Assembly: GCF_016680995.1 (NCBI RefSeq)
Contig: NZ_JAEQMG010000045.1
Coordinates: 1 to 11,361, forward strand
DNA: 11,361 bases
Origin: Ruminococcus difficilis
GTDB lineage: Bacteria > Bacillota_A > Clostridia > Oscillospirales > Acutalibacteraceae
Direction of reading: 5' to 3'
Under the pieces are notes generated by a model. It worked only from the letters and a program-made list of their open reading frames with translations, ran no database searches and had not been told where the DNA came from. Below, in pieces: positions 6,014-11,361 of this stretch; position 1 is the stretch's first letter, and each line of letters starts with the position of its first letter. The position numbers and the translations under genes were made by a program.

Positions 6014-7746
6014 TTCGCCACCTCCGTTTCGCTGAGCTGGGAGAGGCAGATGTCGCGGTATACCTCGCAGCGCTCAAAAAGCTCTTCGTGCCTGCCCTGA
6101 CCCGCGAGCCTGCCGTCGCTGAGAACGAGGATAAGGTCGGCATTTTTGATGGTTGAGCAGCGCTGTGTGACGATCAGTACGGTCGTGCCTTTTGCGTTTT
6201 CGGCGAGAGCTTTTCTCAGCGCCGCGTCGGTCGCGAAGTCAAGAGCCGAGAAGCTGTCGTCGAGAATCAGTATCTCGGGCTGCGAAACGATCGCGCGCGC
6301 GATACACAGCCTTTGCCGCTGACCGCCGCTGAAGTTCTTGCCGCCCTGTTCAACGCGGCTGTCGAGCCCGTTCGGCAGCTTGTCGACGAATTCCGCTGCC
6401 TGGGCGATTTGCAGGGCGCGGTTGATTTCTTCGTCGCTTGCGTCCGGGTTCTGCCACTTCATGTTGTCGCGGATAGTGCCGCTGAACAGAACGCTCTGCT
6501 GCGGAACTATGCCGAATTTTTTTCTGAGCTGCTCAAAGGGATAGTCGCGAACGTCGTTGCCGTCGACGAGCACCGCGCCGTCCGACGTGTCGTAAAAACG
6601 GGGAATAAGCGAAATCAGCGTCGACTTACCCGAGCCGGTACCGCCGATTATGCCGACGGTCTGACCATTTTTGACGGTGAATGAAATGCCGCTGAGCTCG
6701 TCGTCACCGTCGCTGCTGTAGTTGAAGCGGACATTTCTGAATTCTATCTTCGGTGTATTTTCTTTTGCGGAAATATAATCATGGTTGATTTCGGCGACCG
6801 AGGGCTTTGTTTCAAAGACCTCGTTGATGCGTTTCGCGGACGCGCCCGCCTTTGTCATGAGGATAACGAGATTCGCGACGACTACCATCGCGAGCAGGAT
6901 CTGGGTCATGTAGCTGACGAGCGCGACGATATCGCCCGTTTTCATTCCGCCCGCGTTGACGTTGACCGCGCCGAACCAGACAATCGCGATGATCGCGCAG
7001 TCGGTGACGAGGTAGGTGATCGGGCTGAGCAGCGCCGAAAGCTTACTGACGCGCACGGAGGTTCTCGTTAAGTCCTCGGTAGCCGCGTCGACGCGCGCTT
7101 TCTCGGTATTTTGTTTCGAGAACGCGCGGATAACCCTGTTGCCCGAGAGGTTCTCGCGCGAGATAAGGCCGATTTTGTCGAGCTTTTTCTGAACTGCGGC
7201 ATATAGCGGCACGCTGCGGCTCATGACGATGTAGAGCGTCAGCGCGATAAGCAGCGCCGCGCCGAAGAAAATCAGCGACATTCTGAGATTTATCGACATA
7301 GCCATTATCAGCGAGCCGATGATAATGAACGGCGCGCGGGTGAGCAGACGTATGCACATGGCGATGTTCTGCTGAACCTGATTTGTGTCGTTGGTGATTC
7401 GCGTGATCAGCGAGGGTGTGCCGAGACTGTCGAGCTCCGCGTGCGAGAGTGAGTTGATGTGCCTGAATAGCGCACGGCGTATCTCGGTGCCTGCGCCCTG
7501 AGAAGCCTTTGACGCGAAATACTGACAGAACAGCGCGCTCGTGAGTCCTGTCGCCGCGAGCAGAACAAGGACGCCGCCCATTCTCAGGACGTATTCCGTG
7601 TCGTGCAGCTCGTTGATGCCGACGTCGATGATGTTCGCCATGACCAGCGGCACAAACAGCTCGAGTATCGCCTCAAACAGCTTGCACAGCGGCCCTATTA
7701 TGACTTCTTTTTTGTAGCCTTTCAAAAATCGGCGGAGTTTGATCAT
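6010..7746 (-). CDS. Heterodimeric ABC exporter subunit, degenerate ATPase half
   Basis: This 578-residue half-transporter has the same layout as its partner: a membrane domain to about residue 305 and an ATPase domain at about 333-578. Walker A GGTGSGKS is at 368-375, the Q-loop is near Gln416, and the signature FSGGQ (472-476) is canonical. Walker B is ILILDD, with Asp497 in place of the catalytic Glu, and Gln528 replaces the switch His (VTQR). Those two changes mark the degenerate partner in TM287/288- and BmrCD-type heterodimers. I chose the ATG at 7746: AAGGA lies 7 nt upstream, the protein then begins MIKLRRFLKGYKK as such transporters do, and the promoter at 7778-7806 starts transcription near 7771, downstream of the alternative in-frame ATG at 7821. 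Confidence 0.95.
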   Translation of the reverse strand: MIKLRRFLKGYKKEVIIGPLCKLFEAILELFVPLVMANIIDVGINELHDTEYVLRMGGVLVLLAATGLTSALFCQYFASKASQGAGTEIRRALFRHINSLSHAELDSLGTPSLITRITNDTNQVQQNIAMCIRLLTRAPFIIIGSLIMAMSINLRMSLIFFGAALLIALTLYIVMSRSVPLYAAVQKKLDKIGLISRENLSGNRVIRAFSKQNTEKARVDAATEDLTRTSVRVSKLSALLSPITYLVTDCAIIAIVWFGAVNVNAGGMKTGDIVALVSYMTQILLAMVVVANLVILMTKAGASAKRINEVFETKPSVAEINHDYISAKENTPKIEFRNVRFNYSSDGDDELSGISFTVKNGQTVGIIGGTGSGKSTLISLIPRFYDTSDGAVLVDGNDVRDYPFEQLRKKFGIVPQQSVLFSGTIRDNMKWQNPDASDEEINRALQIAQAAEFVDKLPNGLDSRVEQGGKNFSGGQRQRLCIARAIVSQPEILILDDSFSALDFATDAALRKALAENAKGTTVLIVTQRCSTIKNADLILVLSDGRLAGQGRHEELFERCEVYRDICLSQLSETEVAK

Positions 7747-7777
7747 GATTATTTCCTTCTTTTCCGGTACTCCTTTT

Positions 7778-7806
7778 ATTATACACGATTCGCCCGAGAT
7801 GTTCAA
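7778..7806 (-). promoter_or_regulatory. Sigma-A promoter for the ABC exporter operon
   Basis: TTGAAC (7806-7801), a 17-bp spacer and TATAAT (7783-7778) lie on the minus strand. The predicted start near 7771 gives a short leader of about 25 nt carrying the RBS. I see no clear operator palindrome around it, and no regulator gene is adjacent. Confidence 0.82.
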
Positions 7807-7879
7807 CAAAAAAAGGCACACAGCCGAAACGACGTGTTCTAAAGGATAAAACTAAATACGAGAGTAGCATTAAAGATTC

Positions 7880-7908
7880 GAGCTGAGTTTTCTCGGCTCT
7901 TTTCTTTT
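7880..7908 (+). terminator. Orphan plus-strand terminator
   Basis: GAGCTGAG and CTCGGCTC (7880-7887, 7892-7899) form an 8-bp stem with one G-U pair and a TTTT loop. They are followed on the plus strand by TTTTCTTTT (7900-7908). No plus-strand gene precedes it in the window, so it may be the leftover end of a lost gene, a barrier against antisense transcription, or a leader element. Confidence 0.55.
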
Positions 7909-7956
7909 GAAATAATAAATCCACACATTCGATTTTTCTGCAATCTCCGTGTAAAA

Positions 7957-7962
7957 TATAAT
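7957..7962 (+). promoter_or_regulatory. Possible -10 box for the DUF6809-like gene
   Basis: TATAAT at 7957-7962 lies 26 nt before the ATG at 7989. The -35 region at 17-bp spacing is TTTTCT, a weak match. The predicted start is near 7969. GGAGG at 7977-7981 is the RBS, 7 nt before the ATG. Confidence 0.5.
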
Positions 7963-7988
7963 CATCAAAATGAAACGGAGGTAATTCA

Positions 7989-8297
7989 ATGAAGAACATC
8001 ATTAAAGAACTGTATTTCGGCAACATTGAGCCGCAGGCACGAAGTTTTGAAAATGACAGCTTTATTCAAAAGCAAATGTCAATTCTGTCAAGCTGTGAGC
8101 AATCTCTAACAGAGAAGCTATCTGGAGATGAGAAGAAAACCTTTCTTGCATTTGCTAACTCTTCAAATGTCATATTGAGCGAAACGGAACTTGATAGGTT
8201 TATTGTAGGATTCAGGCTCGGAGCGAGGTTTGCTTATGATGCCTTTGTGGACAATAGCGCACCGTACCGTAATTATTTGAAGGAGGAGTTTGAGTGA
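7989..8297 (+). CDS. DUF6809-like small protein
   Basis: The 102-residue protein begins MKNIIKELYFGNIEPQ and has a central helical region (about 22-60) and a LDRFIVGFRLGARF segment (68-81). I associate this pattern with the DUF6809 family, small proteins of unknown function found with accessory elements in gut Clostridia; the family call is from memory. It appears soluble and helical, with no catalytic motif. The ATG has a strong RBS (GGAGG, 7977-7981). Its TGA overlaps the GTG start of the next gene (GTGA), so the two are translationally coupled. The gene is clearly more AT-rich than the ABC genes to its left. Confidence 0.72.
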   Translation: MKNIIKELYFGNIEPQARSFENDSFIQKQMSILSSCEQSLTEKLSGDEKKTFLAFANSSNVILSETELDRFIVGFRLGARFAYDAFVDNSAPYRNYLKEEFE

Positions 8298-8833
8298 GAA
8301 ATCCAAAATACCATTTATACCTAACGCCTGATGAACGGAGGATAGTTATTAATAGCCTGATCAATTTTAGGAATGACCTTATTTCACAGGGCAGGTACAC
8401 CGACATTATTGATGAACTGCTTGTCAAGTTTACAAAAGCCAAAGTCAAGAGAATCAAAATAAAGGAGTCTTGCGTTATGGCTACAAAGATTACTTACACA
8501 CAACAGGGTGATTATTTACTGCCTGATCTGAAGTTACCCAAACAGCCAAAGGTTGAGATTGGAATATGGGGAAAGAGACATTTACGTTATATCAAGCAAC
8601 ATCACCCTATTATATATACCAATCTGTTGACGAGTTGTAAGCTCACCGCCTATCTCGCCGATATTGATGAAGAAGCAACCGAGATGTTCGATAGGCTTGT
8701 CAAACAACTTGCGGAGTGTGAAGGCGTGACGGAACTGCTCAAAGCAGAAAACCAAATGCTGTGGGTGCGGAAAATGAACAATATCCGTAATCGTGCAGTA
8801 GAAATTGTGAATAATGATTTAATATACACATAA
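8294..8833 (+). CDS. tnpV: Small conserved protein joined in frame to TnpV
   Basis: This 179-residue reading frame seems to join two proteins that are usually separate. Residues 1-58, beginning MRNPKYHLYLTPDERR and including LISQGRYTDIIDELL, resemble a short helical protein often found in these elements. Residues 62-179, from MATKITYTQQGDYLLPDL through the helical stretch ending IRNRAVEIVNNDLIYT, match the TnpV family, named from Tn4451, whose role is unclear. The frame starts at GTG (8294), overlapping the previous stop, with GGAGG at 8282-8286. A second RBS (AAGGAG, 8462-8467) precedes Met62 (8477), so a separate 118-residue TnpV is probably also, or mainly, made. No recombinase or transposase accompanies it. 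It is AT-rich and likely transferred. Confidence 0.8.
   Translation: MRNPKYHLYLTPDERRIVINSLINFRNDLISQGRYTDIIDELLVKFTKAKVKRIKIKESCVMATKITYTQQGDYLLPDLKLPKQPKVEIGIWGKRHLRYIKQHHPIIYTNLLTSCKLTAYLADIDEEATEMFDRLVKQLAECEGVTELLKAENQMLWVRKMNNIRNRAVEIVNNDLIYT
8462..8479 (+). promoter_or_regulatory. tnpV: Internal RBS and start for TnpV
   Basis: AAGGAG (8462-8467) lies 9 nt before an in-frame ATG (8477-8479). The protein from this ATG is 118 residues, about the size of stand-alone TnpV, which supports internal initiation. Confidence 0.65.
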
Positions 8834-8837
8834 AGTT

Positions 8838-8874
8838 AGCCCGACAGTCATACTGAGAGTGACTGTCGGGCTTT
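8838..8874 (+). terminator. Terminator between convergent genes
   Basis: A perfect 13-bp GC-rich stem (AGCCCGACAGTCA with TGACTGTCGGGCT, 8838-8850 and 8860-8872) with a 9-nt loop begins 4 nt after the tnpV stop. The plus-strand U-tract is short (TTT, 8872-8874). On the minus strand it lies about 16 nt past the flavin reductase stop, so it may serve both directions, though the minus-strand tail is poor in U. Confidence 0.75.
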
Positions 8875-8889
8875 GGTATAGTTAGGTTA

Positions 8890-9471
8890 TTAACTTTGTG
8901 CGGATTTCATCATTTCCTTGCCCGCGTTCCACGCTTTGCCGACCTTTTCGCCGCTAACGTAATAGCCGCTCTGGAACTGGTCGAAGATTAAAGCGTTCAG
9001 CTTTTCGGGATTAACTTTGCCGTTATCGTCGAGGACTTTTTCATCAGCGCAGACGTTAACGATCGTGCCGACTACTGCGTGGAGATTTTCGGTTTCAACT
9101 ATCTCGGCGAGATCGCACTCCATTGTTATTGGGAACTCATCGACGATCGGAGCGTTTACGAATTTACTCTTTGTCGCGTGACAGCCCGATTTATCAAACT
9201 TATCGGGCATTTTGTTGCCTGTTGCGATGCCGAAGAAATCCGCCTCCGCCATATGCTCTCTGTCGGCGAGAGCAACGGTGAACGCTTTGCTTACTCTGAC
9301 GTTCTGAGTGGTCTTGTGTCCCTCGCTGATAATGAGCGCGATTTTATCCATTCCGCAGATTGTACCCCAAGCCGCGTTCATCACGCAGGGCACTCCGTTT
9401 TCGTCATATGCCGCGACCATCAGCACAGGCATCGGGTATAAAGCGGGCATTGAGCCTAAATCTATTTTCAT
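8890..9471 (-). CDS. Flavin reductase-like FMN-binding protein
   Basis: The 193-residue protein fits the flavin reductase-like split-barrel family, which binds FMN and reduces flavin or other acceptors with NAD(P)H in the cytoplasm. The N-terminus has the typical pattern MPALYPMPVLMVAAYDENG (8-26), then NAAWGTICG (32-40) and the SEGHKTTQNV loop (49-58) that usually lies near the FMN phosphate. ADFFGIATG (77-85) and KMPDKFDKSG (87-96) follow. The length is normal. The ATG overlaps the upstream stop by 4 nt (ATGA), with AGGAGG about 10 nt before it inside the upstream gene, so the two are coupled. It is the last gene of the redox operon. Confidence 0.9.
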   Translation of the reverse strand: MKIDLGSMPALYPMPVLMVAAYDENGVPCVMNAAWGTICGMDKIALIISEGHKTTQNVRVSKAFTVALADREHMAEADFFGIATGNKMPDKFDKSGCHATKSKFVNAPIVDEFPITMECDLAEIVETENLHAVVGTIVNVCADEKVLDDNGKVNPEKLNALIFDQFQSGYYVSGEKVGKAWNAGKEMMKSAQS

Positions 9472-10145
9472 TTTGTTTTCCTCCTGAATTTTAATAATTT
9501 GCTTAGATAATTGCCGATAACGGCAAATAAAGTCATCACCGCTAAATAGTCGACGATGAACAACACTCTCGATTCGCTGAAATCAAAAAACGCGAACATC
9601 GTTTTGCCGCTCATATAACCCCAAAAGCCTCTGTGGATAAAGGCGTAGATACCATAGGCGGCAATTAGAATAAATACAGCACGTCCGATCCACTTCATTT
9701 TAGCAAAGCTCTTTTTGCTTTTCAACGGTTGGATGATTTGATCGGTATGCAGTCCGAGGTGCAGGCTCAACAGCACATAGCACCAGTAAGCACAAATTAT
9801 ATGAATTGTTCTCGCTGTTGCAGCTACACCTTTGAGCTGTAAAAAGGTATAGATGTGCTTTGACAGCGCGATACCGGACAGCGGCTGTAAGAACATCACG
9901 ATCAACAGAATGATGTTGAACACCGTGATGGATATCCGATAAGCGTTGTACTTTCCGCGCGGGATCGCTTTCCACCATTTCAAGTGTAATATATGATGGA
10001 CAATAAACAATATGAATATTAATGTTCCAATTATTTCGTGGAACTCTTCACCAATCAGGGAGTACGCCATCAAAAGCGGCATTAACACCACCATTGACAA
10101 GTCAATGATGATGTTAGCTGTTTTCTTTTTGTTTCCTTTAGTCAT
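9468..10145 (-). CDS. DUF4405-type six-helix membrane protein
   Basis: From the ATG at 10145 the protein has 225 residues and about six membrane helices (roughly 11-30, 37-57, 70-94, 110-132, 152-171, 193-215). Helix 2 carries His36, His50, His51 and His54, and helix 4 carries His115, His129 and His133. Two His-bearing helices resemble cytochrome b561/DUF4405-like proteins, where such pairs bind heme b; heme binding here is inferred. I chose 10145 over the in-frame ATG at 10160 because the protein then begins MTKGNKKKTANIIIDL, typical of the family. Neither start has a clear Shine-Dalgarno sequence. The gene overlaps the aldo/keto reductase end by 8 nt, so reinitiation by ribosomes leaving that gene is likely. 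Confidence 0.82.
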   Translation of the reverse strand: MTKGNKKKTANIIIDLSMVVLMPLLMAYSLIGEEFHEIIGTLIFILFIVHHILHLKWWKAIPRGKYNAYRISITVFNIILLIVMFLQPLSGIALSKHIYTFLQLKGVAATARTIHIICAYWCYVLLSLHLGLHTDQIIQPLKSKKSFAKMKWIGRAVFILIAAYGIYAFIHRGFWGYMSGKTMFAFFDFSESRVLFIVDYLAVMTLFAVIGNYLSKLLKFRRKTK

Positions 10146-10995
10146 TGGCGTGAATATCATAAGCGCTGAGGAGCCATTCGCCTACGCCCGGGGCGTCGGG
10201 ATCGTGGTTGCCCTTGCCTGTATCGAGCGCGCGGATCGCGTTCAGCTCGTCCTCGGTAAGTTTAAAGTCGAAGATTTCCATATTGCTCTTGATACGCTCG
10301 GGCTTTGTGGATTTCGGGAATACGATGATACCCTCCTGATTCTCAAATCGAAGAATAACCTGTCCCGCGTTTTTGCCGTATTTCTCAGCGATTTCGGTAA
10401 TCACGGAATTGGTAAGCAAATCAGCTCTGCCCTGACCGAGCGGAGCCCACGCTTCGAGCTTAACATCGTTTTCGGCGAGAATTTTACGCAGCTCCTTTTG
10501 CTGACAATAAGGATTGAACTCGACCTGATTGACAGAGGGCATTGTATCAAAACCGGGAACAAAACTGTTCCAGATTTTCGGCGTCATATTGCTTACGCCG
10601 ATAGAACGGATTTTGCCTGCTTTCTTCGCTTCTTCCATCGCTCGCCACGCTTCGTCAACTTTTCCGTAGGGCTGATGAATCAGGTACAAGTCCATATAAT
10701 CGGTACCGAGCTTTTTAAGCGATGTGTCTATTGACTTCTTTGCGTCCTCATACGCGAAATCCTGAAGCCACATTTTACTTGTGATCCAGATTTTTTCGCG
10801 CGGGATTCCGCTGTCTTTAACAGCCTGACCGACTTCCTGCTCGTTGAAATAAGCAACCGCCGTATCAATGTGACGTATGCCGAGCGAGAGCGCGGTCTTG
10901 ACCGCTTCGTAGGTACTTCCGTCGGGCGGAATCTGAAAGGTGCCGAATCCGATTGCGGGGATTTTATTGCCGTCATTTAATGTAATGAAATTCAT
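10138..10995 (-). CDS. Aldo/keto reductase
   Basis: This 285-residue enzyme is a cytoplasmic NAD(P)H-dependent oxidoreductase of the AKR superfamily, closest in look to bacterial 2,5-diketogluconate reductase-like members. The substrate is unknown. The catalytic tetrad is visible: Asp44 (RHIDTA), Tyr49, Lys74 (ITSKMW) and His107 (YLIHQPYG). The strand motifs SIGVSN (131-136) and QVEFNPY (157-163) and the cofactor loop FPKST (226-230) are intact. I start it at 10995 because AGGAGG lies 6 nt upstream (11007-11002) and the protein begins MNFITLNDGNKIPAIGFGTF. The longer frame from 11043 would run back into the flavodoxin gene. The gap to flavodoxin is 23 nt. Confidence 0.95.
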   Translation of the reverse strand: MNFITLNDGNKIPAIGFGTFQIPPDGSTYEAVKTALSLGIRHIDTAVAYFNEQEVGQAVKDSGIPREKIWITSKMWLQDFAYEDAKKSIDTSLKKLGTDYMDLYLIHQPYGKVDEAWRAMEEAKKAGKIRSIGVSNMTPKIWNSFVPGFDTMPSVNQVEFNPYCQQKELRKILAENDVKLEAWAPLGQGRADLLTNSVITEIAEKYGKNAGQVILRFENQEGIIVFPKSTKPERIKSNMEIFDFKLTEDELNAIRALDTGKGNHDPDAPGVGEWLLSAYDIHAND

Positions 10996-11018
10996 AGTTA
11001 ACCTCCTGTATAGTATAA

Positions 11019-11348
11019 TCAGTAGCCCAAACCTGTGAGCCATTCTGTAACCTTATCTTTTGAATCGCTATTTTCAATGTCACCGCCGCGAATCGGCAGA
11101 CCTTCCAACACTGTCGCGTTGGGTTCCTCGGTTTTTATTTGGTCATAGGTGCCGCTGTCTCCCGATCCCTCGTGGGTATTGAATGGAATGATTGTTTTAC
11201 CGCTGAGATCGTAGGTATCGAAGAAGGTTTGCATAATCATAGGCAGCTCATACCACCAAATCGGATAGCCGATGAAAATCGTATCGTAACTCTCAGGGTT
11301 GAATTGCAGCTCCTTAAACTTCGGACGGTCGCCGTTGTCGCGTTCGGC
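11019..11348 (-). CDS. Flavodoxin, 3' part only
   Basis: The frame is open to the right edge; about 109 genuine C-terminal residues are visible before TGA at 11021-11019. They include DTIFIGYPIWWYELPM, the aromatic loop and strand typical of flavodoxins, then TFFDTYDLSGKTIIPFNTH and EGSGDSGTYDQI, the second FMN-contacting region. It should bind FMN and carry electrons in the cytoplasm. The N-terminal FMN phosphate loop is missing beyond the window. Codons from 11349 on are adapter, so the residues they encode are not real. It is the most upstream visible gene of the redox operon, and the operon promoter lies outside the window. Confidence 0.92.
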   Translation of the reverse strand, partial: AERDNGDRPKFKELQFNPESYDTIFIGYPIWWYELPMIMQTFFDTYDLSGKTIIPFNTHEGSGDSGTYDQIKTEEPNATVLEGLPIRGGDIENSDSKDKVTEWLTGLGY

Positions 11349-11361
11349 AGATCGGAAGAGC
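11349..11361. other. Illumina adapter remnant at the contig end
   Basis: The final 13 bases are AGATCGGAAGAGC, an exact match to the common start of Illumina TruSeq adapters. The match ends at the last base of the window, as expected for untrimmed adapter read-through kept in an assembly. Confidence 0.92.

Noticed and set aside
7747..7821. A 25-residue N-terminal extension of the degenerate ABC subunit (ATG at 7821)
   Set aside because: The TTGAAC-17-TATAAT promoter lies inside the extension and starts transcription near 7771, and the ATG at 7746 has a proper RBS.
7970..7984. Four-codon reading frame (MKRR, stop) overlapping the RBS of the DUF6809-like gene
   Set aside because: It has no RBS of its own and is short enough to arise by chance, although it could be read if transcription begins exactly at 7969-7970.
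10012..10734. Plus-strand 240-residue frame opposite the aldo/keto reductase and membrane protein genes
   Set aside because: It spans two well-supported minus-strand genes, has no convincing RBS and no recognisable domain.
10996..11043. A 16-residue extension of the aldo/keto reductase
   Set aside because: It would overlap the flavodoxin end and pass through the AGGAGG that serves the ATG at 10995; the extra residues are not AKR-like.

Overview
The window looks like a contig from a gut-type Clostridia genome (Bacillota, probably Ruminococcaceae/Oscillospirales). The evidence is a Gram-positive-style greA-lysS pair, strong GGAGG ribosome binding sites, near-consensus sigma-A promoters with 17-bp spacing, TnpV and DUF6809-like accessory genes, and fairly GC-rich core genes beside AT-rich accessory patches. 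The last 13 bases match the common Illumina TruSeq adapter, so the right edge is an assembly edge and not biological sequence. Almost every gene lies on the minus strand; the only plus-strand genes are in a small accessory patch at about 7.84-8.88 kb.

Layout from left to right. (1) 1-1355 is an AT-rich variable region downstream of lysS. It holds the 5' end of a small membrane protein gene, an alpha/beta hydrolase gene, and two ~120-bp direct repeats (110-228 and 1125-1244). Each repeat carries an intrinsic terminator followed at once by a promoter, so each gene has its own copy of the same terminator-promoter module. Short GGCGTAA tandem repeats lie between the module and the lysS stop. (2) 1356-3412 holds greA and lysS, transcribed together from a consensus TTGACA-17-TATAAT promoter inside the 3' end of the preceding gene. 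(3) 3378-4223 encodes an unrecognised 281-residue protein. Its ATG directly follows an intrinsic terminator whose 3' arm contains its Shine-Dalgarno sequence. (4) 4280-7746 encodes a heterodimeric TM287/TM288-type ABC exporter, with one consensus and one degenerate ATPase site and a 4-nt gene overlap, under its own promoter. (5) 7840-8880 is an AT-rich plus-strand island: a DUF6809-like gene, then an ORF that joins a small conserved protein to a TnpV domain, ending in a strong hairpin. (6) 8890-11348 is a tightly packed redox operon, in transcription order flavodoxin (partial), aldo/keto reductase, DUF4405-type six-helix membrane protein and flavin reductase-like protein, with 8-nt and 4-nt overlaps between the last three.

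I see no CRISPR array, rRNA, tRNA or complete mobile element. Nothing here is clearly a new system. The most interesting structures are regulatory: the terminator/RBS/start fusion at 4221-4265 and the duplicated terminator-promoter module around the hydrolase gene.
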